A program made the position numbers and the translations under genes. A DNA stretch of 64,000 nt from Bacillus sp. HNG (GTDB lineage: Bacteria; Bacillota; Bacilli; Bacillales; Bacillaceae_L). This document shows positions 24,497 to 33,908 of this stretch, in pieces; within the stretch, counting starts at the first letter, position 1, and each line of letters starts with the position of its first letter. The DNA is taken from NCBI RefSeq assembly GCF_003400205.1, contig NZ_QUQV01000002.1, forward strand, positions 610,271 through 674,270, in the 5' to 3' direction. Under the pieces are notes generated by a model that searched no databases, was not told the DNA's origin, and was given only the letters and a program-made list of their open reading frames with translations.

Positions 24497-26023
24497 TTAG
24501 ATTGCTTTTTTTGTATTGTCTGTCTTTTGTTCGTCTTTACCTGTGTCTAAGAAGTTTAATAATTCCTCAACTTCAGGTGATACGGTAACACCTCTACGCT
24601 TGTTGATGTAACCTCCCGCAAAGAATACGATTGTAGTTACGATTAATGGGAAAGCAGTTTCAACATCAGTAGGGATAATATCGGTTAATTGAGTGATAGC
24701 AAAACCAACGATACCCGCTACGATAGAATAAATGGCTACTTTTCCATTGCTGTATTTAAACTTAGAGAATAAACCAAATAGTAAAGGTACTGCCATTGGA
24801 CCAACTAATGCTGAGAACCAAGTTATTACGAGACCAAGTACACCACCAAAATGTTGTTGGTTAATACCAACAATCATGGTAATAACGGTAAACATAATCG
24901 TTAAACCACGTGCAACCCAAAGAGATTTTTTATCAACATTTTCTTTCATTTCTTTAAATTTCTTATTTAGAACTGGTAAGATATCACGTTGAACAACTGC
25001 TGTTAAAGCGTTAATATCAGATACGGTCATACCCATTGTACTTGCAAACATTGATGCTAAAACTAGTCCAACTAAACCAGCAGGTAAGAATGTTGTCGTT
25101 AACATTGGATATAATTGTTGAGCTGGATCACTTAAATCACTAAAAATTAATGGAGCCGCTACCATTGGTAAGAAAATTAACAACGGCCATACAAAGTAAA
25201 GAACTGCTGAAAGTCTTGCTGCTTTCTTTGAATTTTCACCATCTGGTGTTGAGATAAATCTTGCTGCAAGGTTCCAGTTACCACCGTTATAATCAAAGAA
25301 TTTAACGAATAAGAACAAGAATACCCATAGTGGAGTATAAGAACCATTAAATGGACTTGCATGACCATCTGGTAGATCTCCCCACATAGTAAATACGGAA
25401 CCAAGACCACCAAGTTGGCTGAAAACGCCCACAAAAATGACGATACCAGCGATTAATTGTACAAGGAATTGAACAAAGTCAGTAATTAAGTCAGCCCAAA
25501 GTCCGCCAATTGTTACATAGATTAAAGAAACTGAACCTGATAAAAGAATACCTAACCAAATTGGAAGGCCAGTGAAACCAGCTAATAAAATACCCATTGA
25601 TGCCCATTTTGCACCGATATCTAGAAGCTTAATTAATACCCCAGTCCAAGCTGTTACTTGTTGGGCTGGTAATCCGAAACGAATTGCCATGTACTCAGTT
25701 GGAGATTGAATTCCTAACTTTTGACGGAGTCTTGGCCATCTTGGTGCGATAAATTTCGCCCCAACGATTAACCCAATTCCGATTGTAACTGCCCACCAGA
25801 AATAAATCGTAATACCATATGAATAGGCAATTGCTGCATATGCTACGAACACTACCCCACTGTGACCAGATACGTGGTGAGAAACCCCAGAAAGCCACCA
25901 AGGAACCTTCCCTCCACCAACGAAGAAGTCACTTGAACTATTATTTGCTTTATAACTAAAAATCCCGATTCCGATCATGACTAGGAAAAACGCACCTAAT
26001 ACAATCCAATCTAATGTTGCCAT
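24497..26023 (-). CDS. Sodium/solute symporter, SSS family
   Basis: Membrane protein of 508 residues with about 13-14 helices, of the sodium/solute symporter (SGLT-like) family. Seen: SSDFFVGGGKVPWWLSGVSHHVSGHSG in and after helix one, PTEYMAIRFG and TIGGLWADLITDFVQ (the SSS signature region). The aromatic-rich loop KFFDYNGGNWNLAARFISTPDG is typical of sugar-type members. It follows the ManA-like isomerase gene by 23 bases and forms an operon with it. I infer uptake of a hexose or related sugar; the actual substrate is unknown. Confidence 0.9.
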   Translation of the reverse strand: MATLDWIVLGAFFLVMIGIGIFSYKANNSSSDFFVGGGKVPWWLSGVSHHVSGHSGVVFVAYAAIAYSYGITIYFWWAVTIGIGLIVGAKFIAPRWPRLRQKLGIQSPTEYMAIRFGLPAQQVTAWTGVLIKLLDIGAKWASMGILLAGFTGLPIWLGILLSGSVSLIYVTIGGLWADLITDFVQFLVQLIAGIVIFVGVFSQLGGLGSVFTMWGDLPDGHASPFNGSYTPLWVFLFLFVKFFDYNGGNWNLAARFISTPDGENSKKAARLSAVLYFVWPLLIFLPMVAAPLIFSDLSDPAQQLYPMLTTTFLPAGLVGLVLASMFASTMGMTVSDINALTAVVQRDILPVLNKKFKEMKENVDKKSLWVARGLTIMFTVITMIVGINQQHFGGVLGLVITWFSALVGPMAVPLLFGLFSKFKYSNGKVAIYSIVAGIVGFAITQLTDIIPTDVETAFPLIVTTIVFFAGGYINKRRGVTVSPEVEELLNFLDTGKDEQKTDNTKKAI

Positions 26024-26046
26024 AATTATCTCATCTCCTATTTCTA

Positions 26047-27168
26047 CTAATCTGTTATTCTAGGACCAAATATTCTTAATGCCTTTAAAGGTTGATCTCC
26101 TTCATTTCGAAGCGTAAAACCGCTTACCTTAGCGGGAATAAAAAATTGATCTCCGATGTTAAATGATTGACGATATCCTTCTGAACCAATTGAACCGCTT
26201 CCAGAAAGAATATACAGACCAGAAAATACACCATCATTGGTTATATCGATTTCACTTTCGACTTCAACTAGTGTCATCTTAAAATAAGGTGTTTGTTGAT
26301 AACCAATTAATTCAATTTCGCGATTATCCCTGACTTCTGTTCTAACGAAAGGCCTCACATACCATTTTTCAAGAGTTTCCTCTTGTGTATAGGTATCATA
26401 ATTGAAGCAATCAAACATTTTTTCGAAGCCAATGCCTTGGTGACACATAAAATCATCAATTTCAAATCCTGTTGGCGATACCTTTTCGATGCGAATTGTA
26501 AGATCAGTCGGCTCTTGAATTTCGACTAATAGACATCCTGAACCAATTGCATGTGGTGTACCACCTTCAATTAAAAATGTATCTCCGGGTTTGACATCGT
26601 ATTTGTGCAGACAATTTAGCATTCCTTCTATATCCTGGTTTTCAAATAAGCTTTCCCAAAGCTCTCTTGTAACACCAGGTTTAAATCCAAGGTATACATA
26701 TGGAGGTTCACCATTAATTTCTCTTCCTCCTATGATGTGCCAGCACTCTGTTTTTCCATAAGCAGAATTAAATAATTCCTTTGCCTTATCCCGATTCGGA
26801 TGTACCTGAACCGTTAACCTTTCAGCAGAATCAATAATTTTTGCGAGAACTCCTGTATTGTTTCCGAATTTCTCAAAGTGACTTTCCCCCAAAAACTCGG
26901 CAGCGTTTTCATTAATGAGACTTTTTAAGGATACATCTATATCTGGAAGATCCACTTTGCTTAAGCCTTCATCAACGATATGTTCACGTCCGACATTTCT
27001 GGCAGAAACGATTGACATCAGCCATTCTTCGGGAAAGTGGTTATCATCTTGATCTGCAACCCCATGTAACTCTTCTATCAATTTCCCTCCCACATAAGTC
27101 CGCCATGCCCTGGCCGGTGCTAATTTCAAAGGAAAATCTCCGTATAATGTTGGTAAAGACTTATTCAT
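26047..27168 (-). CDS. Type I mannose-6-phosphate isomerase-like protein
   Basis: Cupin-fold protein of about 373 residues related to class I phosphomannose isomerase. The zinc site is represented by TVQVHPNRDKAKE, the Glu in GKTECWHIIG, and GTPHAIGSGCLLVEIQEPTDLTIRIEK with the second His. Residues of the sugar phosphate site near the C terminus are only partly recognisable. The enzyme interconverts aldose and ketose phosphates in the cytoplasm. ATG at 27168 follows AGAGGG; an upstream extension to 27219 is unlikely. It is the first gene of an operon with the SSS symporter, so it may act on the sugar that this brings in. Confidence 0.82.
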   Translation of the reverse strand: MNKSLPTLYGDFPLKLAPARAWRTYVGGKLIEELHGVADQDDNHFPEEWLMSIVSARNVGREHIVDEGLSKVDLPDIDVSLKSLINENAAEFLGESHFEKFGNNTGVLAKIIDSAERLTVQVHPNRDKAKELFNSAYGKTECWHIIGGREINGEPPYVYLGFKPGVTRELWESLFENQDIEGMLNCLHKYDVKPGDTFLIEGGTPHAIGSGCLLVEIQEPTDLTIRIEKVSPTGFEIDDFMCHQGIGFEKMFDCFNYDTYTQEETLEKWYVRPFVRTEVRDNREIELIGYQQTPYFKMTLVEVESEIDITNDGVFSGLYILSGSGSIGSEGYRQSFNIGDQFFIPAKVSGFTLRNEGDQPLKALRIFGPRITD

Positions 27169-27236
27169 AAGCAATACCCTCTTTACTGAATTTGCTGTAT
27201 TCATTATTTTTAGTTTCACTAATATGCAACCGTTAA

Positions 27237-27259
27237 CATACTAGTATATTAGTATTCTA
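27237..27259. promoter_or_regulatory. Possible operator upstream of the ManA-like gene
   Basis: The palindrome ATACTAGTAT (27238-27247) is followed by a related half TATTAGTATTCTAG. It lies 70-90 bases upstream of the ManA-like start in an AT-rich region. It could be the site of a sugar-responsive repressor; no cognate regulator is adjacent. Confidence 0.3.
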
Positions 27260-27387
27260 GCATTATTTATTTTTTTTGCAATACCTTTTTTAAGCGATTT
27301 CAAAAATTATTTTATTATAACAAAATCACAGAGTTAGCTTGTTAATTTTTGGAGATAATAAAGCTGAATAGTATAAGGAGGGCCACA

Positions 27388-27894
27388 ATGATTTACATCT
27401 ATAATGATTATGCTGGGACACATAGCACCGCATTAGCAGCAGCCTATCATTTAAATAAGCTACCTACCGACCGGAAGCTAACAAAAGATGAAATTTTGCA
27501 TGTAGATTATTTTAATAAACTAACCCAGAAGGATTTCGGGAAATTTTTCCTTCACGGCATTGATGAGGATGGTCATCCCGTCTATTCGATTGGTCGTAAA
27601 AGGAGTAAATTTTTCGTACCCGCTCTTAAACAATTAAGTACAATCCTTCAAGAAAGATACGGACAAAAAGAAAAAATCATTTTTTCGAATACATCCCCAA
27701 CGGTTCCGCTTGCCATGACAATGGGTGGATTTTTCTCAAGAGGGATTCACATTGACTTTATTGGTGTTCCTCTTCTTGTGATAGGCGCAAAGCAAGCATG
27801 TGATACGATTCAGCACTTGGTTGAACATACAAAGCAAACTGCAAAGTCCTCTAGTGAGGATATTGTGATATTGGATAATAAAAACTTTAAATAA
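27388..27894 (+). CDS. DUF3189 family protein
   Basis: Protein of about 168 residues with the DUF3189 opening MIYIYNDYAGTHSTALAAAYHLNKLP, a pattern recalling a phosphate-binding loop. It continues with a KDEILHVDYFNKLT segment. The family is widespread in Bacillales and has no known function. A downstream SNTSPTVPLAMTMGGFFSRG stretch is well formed. ATG at 27388 follows AAGGAGGGCCACA; the frame opens at 27349 but that start has no ribosome binding site. It is a single gene converging on the MscS gene. Confidence 0.82.
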   Translation: MIYIYNDYAGTHSTALAAAYHLNKLPTDRKLTKDEILHVDYFNKLTQKDFGKFFLHGIDEDGHPVYSIGRKRSKFFVPALKQLSTILQERYGQKEKIIFSNTSPTVPLAMTMGGFFSRGIHIDFIGVPLLVIGAKQACDTIQHLVEHTKQTAKSSSEDIVILDNKNFK

Positions 27895-27895
27895 A

Positions 27896-27935
27896 AACAC
27901 TCACAAAGCTTTAGTAAAAAAACTTTGTGAGTGTT
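27896..27935 (-). terminator. Terminator of the MscS gene
   Basis: Perfect 13-bp stem AACACTCACAAAG / CTTTGTGAGTGTT with a T-rich tail on the minus strand. It may also stop plus-strand transcripts of the DUF3189 gene. Confidence 0.8.
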
Positions 27936-27943
27936 CTACCTCA

Positions 27944-29212
27944 TTAATGTTCAAGCTCTCGAACCGTTCCTTCTTCTTTGCCTTCGAGCATCATCGTTTT
28001 CAAATCATGTCCAGATGGATTTTGGAATAAGCGAAGCCCGAATTCCTGAGCAACCGCAAAAAGATGGTCAAAAATATCAGCCTGAGTGGTTTCATACACA
28101 GCCCATCTTACGTCGTTTGTAAATGCATATATTTCAAGTGGCAACCCGTGCTCTGTTGGGGCTAGTTGCCTAACCATCAATGTCATTTCCTGATTTATTC
28201 CATGATGCTGTTTAAGGTAATTGCCTACATAGGCTCGGAATACTCCAATATTTGTAAGAGCTCTTCCATTAACCGGATTGTTCCGGTTAATTTCATGCTT
28301 GATATTGTATTCCTCAATTTCGAGTTCCCTGTTCGTGATGTAATCAGAAAGTAGTTGGATTTGTTTAAATTTCTCAATCATTTCTTCCGTACAAAATGAA
28401 ATACTAGCTGTGTCGATAAATAAGGAGCGCTTGATTCTTCTCCCTCCTGAGGACTGCATTCCTCTCCAATTGATAAATGAATCGGAAATCATAGCATAGC
28501 TTGGTATTGTCGTTATCGTTTTATCAAAATTTTGCACTTTAACTGTGACTAATGAGATATCAATTACATCCCCATCTGCCCCATATTTAGGCATTTCAAT
28601 CCAGTCACCAACCCGAACCATATCATTGGACGTCAACTGTACACCTGCAACAAGACCTAATAAGGAATCTTTAAATATCAACATAAGAACAGCCGATAAA
28701 GCACCAATCCCACTTAACAAAAGAAGTGGACTCTTCCCCATGAGATTTGCGATAATCAAAATAATCCCAAAGGTGATGACAATAATTTTAACTACCTGAA
28801 TATATCCTTTAATCGGACGAGTCTTCGACACCTCATAGGTTTGATACATATCATTAATGGCATTTAATATGCTACTAAGAACCATTAATCCAACGATAAT
28901 GATATATGTATTGGCACCCATTTGAATCAAATGCTCATAATTTGGAAAGGTTGTAGAAAAGCGGTGAATGATAATCGCCGGAACAATATGGGATAGTCTA
29001 CGAAATACCTTTCTTTCTAAAAGCATATTATCCCATTGATATTTGGTTTTGGTTACGATTCGTGTAATGATATTAATGATCACTTTTTTGGTGATAAAAT
29101 TGGCCACTATACAGATGAGCGCAATAAAAAGAATCATCAATACACCCGAAAGATAATGCGCCCATGTTGGGTCCAATCCATAATCTAAAAGTCGCCTATT
29201 AATAAACTTCAT
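27944..29212 (-). CDS. Mechanosensitive channel, MscS family (YbdG-like)
   Basis: Membrane channel of about 422 residues. Four N-terminal helices precede the MscS pore helix and beta domain: LLLSGIGALSAVLMLIFKDSLLGLVAGVQLTSNDMVRVGDWI, in pieces, is the pore helix and signature. PKYGADGDVIDISLVTVKVQNFDKTITTIPSYAM forms the beta domain. The long C-terminal cytoplasmic domain fits the YbdG/YnaI-like branch rather than minimal MscS. It protects against osmotic downshock. ATG at 29212 follows GGAGGGGAAAT; the track to 29326 has no such support. Confidence 0.9.
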   Translation of the reverse strand: MKFINRRLLDYGLDPTWAHYLSGVLMILFIALICIVANFITKKVIINIITRIVTKTKYQWDNMLLERKVFRRLSHIVPAIIIHRFSTTFPNYEHLIQMGANTYIIIVGLMVLSSILNAINDMYQTYEVSKTRPIKGYIQVVKIIVITFGIILIIANLMGKSPLLLLSGIGALSAVLMLIFKDSLLGLVAGVQLTSNDMVRVGDWIEMPKYGADGDVIDISLVTVKVQNFDKTITTIPSYAMISDSFINWRGMQSSGGRRIKRSLFIDTASISFCTEEMIEKFKQIQLLSDYITNRELEIEEYNIKHEINRNNPVNGRALTNIGVFRAYVGNYLKQHHGINQEMTLMVRQLAPTEHGLPLEIYAFTNDVRWAVYETTQADIFDHLFAVAQEFGLRLFQNPSGHDLKTMMLEGKEEGTVRELEH

Positions 29213-29347
29213 ATTTCCCCTCCATGGTATGTAATTTGGCTGTCTCCATACGCGTGTAGTGAGATATTTACTATTATAACAGAATGTTGTGGCCGTCTTC
29301 TTTACTAATATATTACGTTTGTCCAAAAAAATCGCGTATTAGTACGT

Positions 29348-29487
29348 GGATTTACTTCGTTTCTCTTGGATTTACATCTTCTCACGAATTTTTTCGTTAT
29401 CTGCTACGGATTTGCGTCTACATACGAATATTTGCGTCGTATCCAAAGGATTTGCATCTACACCGACAGTTATGCTTCGCAGTTAAA
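29348..29487. repeat. Tandem array of a decayed 20/40-bp repeat
   Basis: The unit GGATTTRCRTCTNCNNACGA starts at 29348, 29368, 29408 and 29448. Related 20-base half units start at 29388 and 29428 (ATTTTTTCG..., ATATTTGCGTC...). Copies differ at many positions but the 20-base register is exact over seven units. It fills most of the 334-base gap 29213-29546 between the MscS and ABC permease genes; the rest is a terminator. Confidence 0.65.
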
Positions 29488-29522
29488 AAGAGACCTAACC
29501 ACAGTAGTGATCAGGTCCAATT
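29486..29522 (-). terminator. Terminator of the ABC transporter operon
   Basis: On the minus strand GGACCTGATCAC...GTGGTTAGGTC forms a stem and is followed by TCTTTTT, 25-60 bases after the permease stop. Confidence 0.7.
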
Positions 29523-29546
29523 TATTGGGAGAGTGGTATCTAGCCT

Positions 29547-32135
29547 TTAAATACTCTCCTGTTTCAATCCATCTATGATATTTTCTTTTTTAATTTTTTG
29601 AATGGAATACAGCATGGCTGCACCCACAATCACAAAGATAGTGATAACAACAAATAAGATGCTCACCCAAGGAAGATTAAATCCATATTCAAAGGTATTT
29701 CGAAGTGACCAATAGATTAGATACATAACTGCCAGACTAATCGGAAGTCCGTATAGTAAAGCCATCACACCATAAAATATACTCTCATAATTGATCATTT
29801 TGTTGAACCCTTTTGGGGTCATCCCCACTGAGCGCAGCATCGCAAATTCACGTTTACGAAGTGAGATGCTTGTTGAGATGGTATTAAAGATATTTGCAAC
29901 CGAAATTAATGAAATTAAGGCGATAAACCCATACGTAAAGATTGATATCATGACTACCATTTGCTCTTGTTCTTGTCTTCTTTGATAGACGTTATACACA
30001 TGTGTGCCGGAGTCTGTCATTTTATCCAGTTCTTCTTGTGTTGCCATTGGATCTGAGCTATTCATGTATAATTCAGCTTGGATTTCATTTTTTACCGTCT
30101 CATTATCTGATACAATTTTAGTTAATACATCCTCTGAAACAATTATATCTAATCCACCTGGTCCACTCGAAGATATCCCCATCGGAAGCTGTGTAGTTAA
30201 GGCACCAATTTCAATGGTATTTACAAACTGTTGCTCATCATTTTCATAATTAAGCCTAACCAAATCAATTGTATTCCCAACCTTAGTCTCGATCGATTTC
30301 GTCTCAACAAATTTACCTGACTCGTAATCCTGGTAGGAAATATGATCAACAATGATGGCTGTAGGTGTTTCTGTATTTGCAAATTGTGATGAATCCGTAC
30401 CCACTTTAACAGCGTATTTCTTGAAACTTTTCTTATCTAGACCATGTAATCTTACATAATAGAAGTATTTACCATCCTTTAACATGGAAGGATCATTTTC
30501 GACTTGCTTTTTCAGTTCATGTGGAAGTTGATCCTCCTCTATCCATGCCATTAAACCCGCTGTTTGGACAATCGTTGTTTCTGTTACATAGTCAAGTTTC
30601 GTAAACTGCATTAAATCGTCTTTGTCCATTTGATCATTAATCACTTGAATATCAAAATTTATGTTCTCTTGGGATAGTTCAAGGGACTTTTTAAGATTCT
30701 CTGTAAAAAACGAAACGGTTAAAAAGAGGACAATACTTATCACGAGTGAGAAAACAGTAGCTTGGTATCTTTTTTTATTTCGTTTCAGGTTCTTTAAACC
30801 AATTTCAGCTTCCATTCCAAACAACTTACGAACCATTTTTGTAGTCTTTACAGTTTTTCGAGATAACTTGATATCCTGCGTTTGCCGAATGGCATCAATA
30901 GCTGATACTTTGGAAGCCCTCTTTGCAGGTATATAGGTTGAAATAAAAATAGTCACTATCGAAATGACACACGCAACTAACAGCGAGGCTGGTGTAACGA
31001 TTAGCTTTAATTTCTCATCTATATTTAGTGCACCTTCAAGATAAGAGTTAATAAACGAGAAGGTTACCCCAATTCCAGCTAGGCCAGAAAGAATGCCAAT
31101 TGGAATACTAATCGCACCAATCACAGTTCCTTCAAAAAAGACTGAATTTCGCTTTTGTTTTCTGGTTGCTCCTACACTTGATAGCATACCTAAGTGTCTA
31201 GAACGTTCAGAAACACTAATTGCAAAAGCATTGTAGATTAACGCAACCGAACCAATAATAATCACTGTCATTATAATTCCAGCCAACGAAAATAATGTGG
31301 CGCGGAGGCTATCATTATCAGTTACACCATAAAAGCGTAACAATTCTTTATTATAAGAAACAGAGTCGATACCATTTTTTTTGGCGATATTTTCAGAGTG
31401 TTTATATAGTGTGCCATTCACTTTTTCTAACACAACCAACGCATCTACTGTACGAGTTGAGTTCAAAGCATTTTCTTCAACGTATTTTATAACCGTATAT
31501 CCCGGAGACCAAGCTGGCTCCCAAGTTGGGCGCTTGATCGTTCCCACGATTGTAAATGTTCCATTGGTATCAATTTTAAGATTTTCCAACGTCCCATTTT
31601 CATCTGATTGCAAGGAGTAATTTTGACCGAGTGGCTTTTCTTCTCCAGCTAACATCCTTTGACCGATTTCCACCGTTAGTGTGTCGCCAATGTTATATGC
31701 TACTTTAGCGTTCTTTGCAATTTCTTCGGATATGACAATTTCATTTTCTGTGAATGGTAGTCGTCCCTCAGCTATCTCTATTGGAAATTGTTGAAGTCCA
31801 GCTGAGTTGTATTCTTTAAAATATAAATAGGGTTTCCCTTTATTTTCTGACCCTTCAAGTTTTGCATAGCCAAGGTCATTTGAGAGGATCAACTTTTTGG
31901 TTTGCTCATCATTTTCAATCGCCTGTATTTGTTCTGCATTAACGTCATTATATTTAACGTGCCACTCCCCATTTGTGGCAATATGATCTCTAATAAGCAA
32001 GTTTAAAAACGAAACGCCTAGCGTAGCAACAGCTGTTATCATCGCTACCGAAATGATTACCCCAATGATCGTTACAAGTGTTCTTCGTTTGTTTTCCCTC
32101 AGATGACGAATTGTTAGTTTGTTGATGATGTTCAT
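29547..32135 (-). CDS. ABC transporter permease, two FtsX domains
   Basis: Membrane protein of 862 residues with an N-terminal signal-anchor helix (RTLVTIIGVIISVAMITAVA) and a large extracellular domain (about 50-270). A first FtsX block near 280-400 follows, a second helix and extracellular domain near 455-720, and a final FtsX block ending in KKENIIDGLKQESI. This is the MacB/SalY-like layout for peptide or lipid substrates rather than solute import. The start overlaps the ATPase stop by four bases. Together with the two-component system upstream it resembles peptide-sensing detoxification modules of Firmicutes. Confidence 0.88.
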   Translation of the reverse strand: MNIINKLTIRHLRENKRRTLVTIIGVIISVAMITAVATLGVSFLNLLIRDHIATNGEWHVKYNDVNAEQIQAIENDEQTKKLILSNDLGYAKLEGSENKGKPYLYFKEYNSAGLQQFPIEIAEGRLPFTENEIVISEEIAKNAKVAYNIGDTLTVEIGQRMLAGEEKPLGQNYSLQSDENGTLENLKIDTNGTFTIVGTIKRPTWEPAWSPGYTVIKYVEENALNSTRTVDALVVLEKVNGTLYKHSENIAKKNGIDSVSYNKELLRFYGVTDNDSLRATLFSLAGIIMTVIIIGSVALIYNAFAISVSERSRHLGMLSSVGATRKQKRNSVFFEGTVIGAISIPIGILSGLAGIGVTFSFINSYLEGALNIDEKLKLIVTPASLLVACVISIVTIFISTYIPAKRASKVSAIDAIRQTQDIKLSRKTVKTTKMVRKLFGMEAEIGLKNLKRNKKRYQATVFSLVISIVLFLTVSFFTENLKKSLELSQENINFDIQVINDQMDKDDLMQFTKLDYVTETTIVQTAGLMAWIEEDQLPHELKKQVENDPSMLKDGKYFYYVRLHGLDKKSFKKYAVKVGTDSSQFANTETPTAIIVDHISYQDYESGKFVETKSIETKVGNTIDLVRLNYENDEQQFVNTIEIGALTTQLPMGISSSGPGGLDIIVSEDVLTKIVSDNETVKNEIQAELYMNSSDPMATQEELDKMTDSGTHVYNVYQRRQEQEQMVVMISIFTYGFIALISLISVANIFNTISTSISLRKREFAMLRSVGMTPKGFNKMINYESIFYGVMALLYGLPISLAVMYLIYWSLRNTFEYGFNLPWVSILFVVITIFVIVGAAMLYSIQKIKKENIIDGLKQESI

Positions 32136-32815
32136 GGACGAATCACCTCATCCTTTGCAATCCTACCATCCTCAATGGATATAACGCGGTCGGCTTGAAG
32201 GGCGATTCGCTCATCATGTGTAATCACAAGTAGAGTTTGATTGTAGGTTTTATTGAACATTTTTAAAAGCTCAATGATTTCGCTACTATTCTTACTATCT
32301 AAATTACCAGTAGGTTCATCTGCTAGCATAATGGCTGGGTTACTAATCAAGGCACGACCAATTGAAACCCGTTGCTGTTGACCACCTGATAGCTGATTGG
32401 GAAGATGATTTAAACGATTCTCTAATCCAAGTATTTTTACTACATCTGATAATTGCTTCGGATCCACTTTATGTTCATCTAGCAACATTGGCAGTGTGAT
32501 GTTTTCTTCTACCGTTAAAATCGGGATTAAGTTATAAAACTGATAGATTAATCCGATTTGTCTTCTTCTAAAAATTGCTAATTGAGTTTCATTTAAGTCA
32601 TAAATATCCGTGTTATCAATTAGAACCTTTCCACTAGTTGGACGATCCACTCCACCGAGCAGATGTAAAAGTGTTGATTTTCCTGAACCCGACGGTCCGA
32701 TGATTGCCACAAATTCTCCCTTTTTTACTGTAAACGACACATTATCAAGGGCCTTAACCGCTGTTTCCCCTTTTCCGTATACCTTAGACAGATTTTCGAT
32801 TTGTAATATATTCAT
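32132..32815 (-). CDS. ABC transporter ATP-binding protein (MacB/LolD-like)
   Basis: ATPase of 227 residues with all hallmark motifs: Walker A GPSGSGKST, Q-loop in IGLIYQFYNLIP, signature LSGGQQQRVSIGRAL, Walker B IMLADEPTGNLD, and the switch His in LVITHDE. It powers the FtsX permease encoded directly downstream. Length and motifs are standard for MacB/LolD-type ATPases. It is separated from the histidine kinase gene by 87 bases that contain three 11-bp direct repeats and a TATACT box, so it probably has its own regulated promoter. Ribosome binding site GGAGGTTTCAAA. Confidence 0.95.
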   Translation of the reverse strand: MNILQIENLSKVYGKGETAVKALDNVSFTVKKGEFVAIIGPSGSGKSTLLHLLGGVDRPTSGKVLIDNTDIYDLNETQLAIFRRRQIGLIYQFYNLIPILTVEENITLPMLLDEHKVDPKQLSDVVKILGLENRLNHLPNQLSGGQQQRVSIGRALISNPAIMLADEPTGNLDSKNSSEIIELLKMFNKTYNQTLLVITHDERIALQADRVISIEDGRIAKDEVIRP

Positions 32816-32847
32816 TTTGAAACCTCCATATTTTCGATCTTGGGTTC

Positions 32848-32891
32848 AGTATATCTGCCTAAGATGACTATTAAGTGACTCTAAAGTGACT
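32848..32891 (-). promoter_or_regulatory. Promoter with three 11-bp direct repeats, likely response regulator site
   Basis: On the plus strand CTAAGATGACT (32859-32869), ATTAAGTGACT (32870-32880) and CTAAAGTGACT (32881-32891) follow one another exactly. On the minus strand a TATACT box (32853-32848) lies just after them, upstream of the ABC ATPase. Tandem direct repeats of this size are typical of OmpR-family regulators; the kinase and regulator are encoded next to it. Confidence 0.65.
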
Positions 32892-32902
32892 ATTTATTCA
32901 CT

Positions 32903-33907
32903 TTAGATAATCTGTTTATAAAATTTAATAAAAAACTTTGTCCCTTTTCCCTCTGTACTTTTCACTTCAATATCTCCTTGTTGATTTTTAATGATACTAT
33001 AAGCCATCGCAAGCCCTATGCCCACGCTGCCCTCACTTGCATTTTTCCCCTTATAAAAACGTTTAAAAATATGGGGGAGATCCTTTTTGGCAATCCCCTT
33101 CCCGTTATCCGAAACGATAATCTCGGTATACATCGCATTTTCTGAAAATGAGATCGAAATTTCTCCATTATTCTGTGTATGCTCAACACAGTTTTTTAAA
33201 ATATTGATAAGTGCCTCTGCTGTCCAGTTAAAATCACCCACAAGAGAAACCTCTTTTTCTCCATGCACTTTAAGGTTTTGCTGTTTAATATCCATTGGTA
33301 CAAGAATAGGATGAATCGCCCGCTCAACCAATTCTGAAACATATACAGTTTCTTTTTTAAACAGAACGGTACCTGCATCAATTTTCGAAAGCTTTAACAA
33401 TGACGATACGAGCCACTCAATTCTTTCTAATTGAACACGAATGTTATTTGTAAATTCAGTACGCTTTGAATCGTCTAATTTTGCATCCCCTAATAAATCG
33501 GCCATAACCATCATCGAGGTTAATGGTGTTTTTAATTGATGAGAGATATCCGAAATCGCATTCGTTAATTTAACCTTATCCTGCTGTAATAACGCACTAT
33601 GCTCAGACAGCATTAATGTCACTTTATAGATTTCACTTTTTAAAATACTAAGTTCACCTTCATGGTTATCTCTTACATCTAAACTATAAGCCCCACTTGC
33701 AATTTTGCGTAAATAACCAGAGAGCTTTTCGATTTCACGATATCTCCATTTTGTAAACAGCATGCTACATCCAATTAATAGGACGGATACGACAAAAACA
33801 AAGAATACAACTTGTCCAGAAAACAGAAAATACGCTACTCCTATCGCAAGTAGCGAAATGATGATTTGCATAAACAGGTAGAATTGGACTTCTCGGTTAC
33901 GTAGCAT
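32903..33907 (-). CDS. Sensor histidine kinase
   Basis: Membrane-bound kinase of about 334 residues with two short helices (about 9-27 and 32-50) and almost no extracellular loop. This is the intramembrane-sensing layout of BceS-like kinases, although a linker region of about 60 residues with a HAMP-like feel precedes the H box. The phospho-acceptor is His123 in SDISHQLKTPLTS. N, G1 and G2 boxes are seen in ILKNCVEH, VSDNGKGI and GSVGIGLAMA. Sensing may occur through the neighbouring permease. ATG at 33907 lies one base after the regulator stop; the frame to 33979 overlaps the regulator and is not used. Confidence 0.9.
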   Translation of the reverse strand: MLRNREVQFYLFMQIIISLLAIGVAYFLFSGQVVFFVFVVSVLLIGCSMLFTKWRYREIEKLSGYLRKIASGAYSLDVRDNHEGELSILKSEIYKVTLMLSEHSALLQQDKVKLTNAISDISHQLKTPLTSMMVMADLLGDAKLDDSKRTEFTNNIRVQLERIEWLVSSLLKLSKIDAGTVLFKKETVYVSELVERAIHPILVPMDIKQQNLKVHGEKEVSLVGDFNWTAEALINILKNCVEHTQNNGEISISFSENAMYTEIIVSDNGKGIAKKDLPHIFKRFYKGKNASEGSVGIGLAMAYSIIKNQQGDIEVKSTEGKGTKFFIKFYKQII

Positions 33908-33908
33908 T

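Noticed and set aside
29348..29487. CRISPR array
   Set aside because: The repeats are decayed, contiguous without unique spacers, and there are no cas genes. The same applies to 39223-39445 and 57941-58090.
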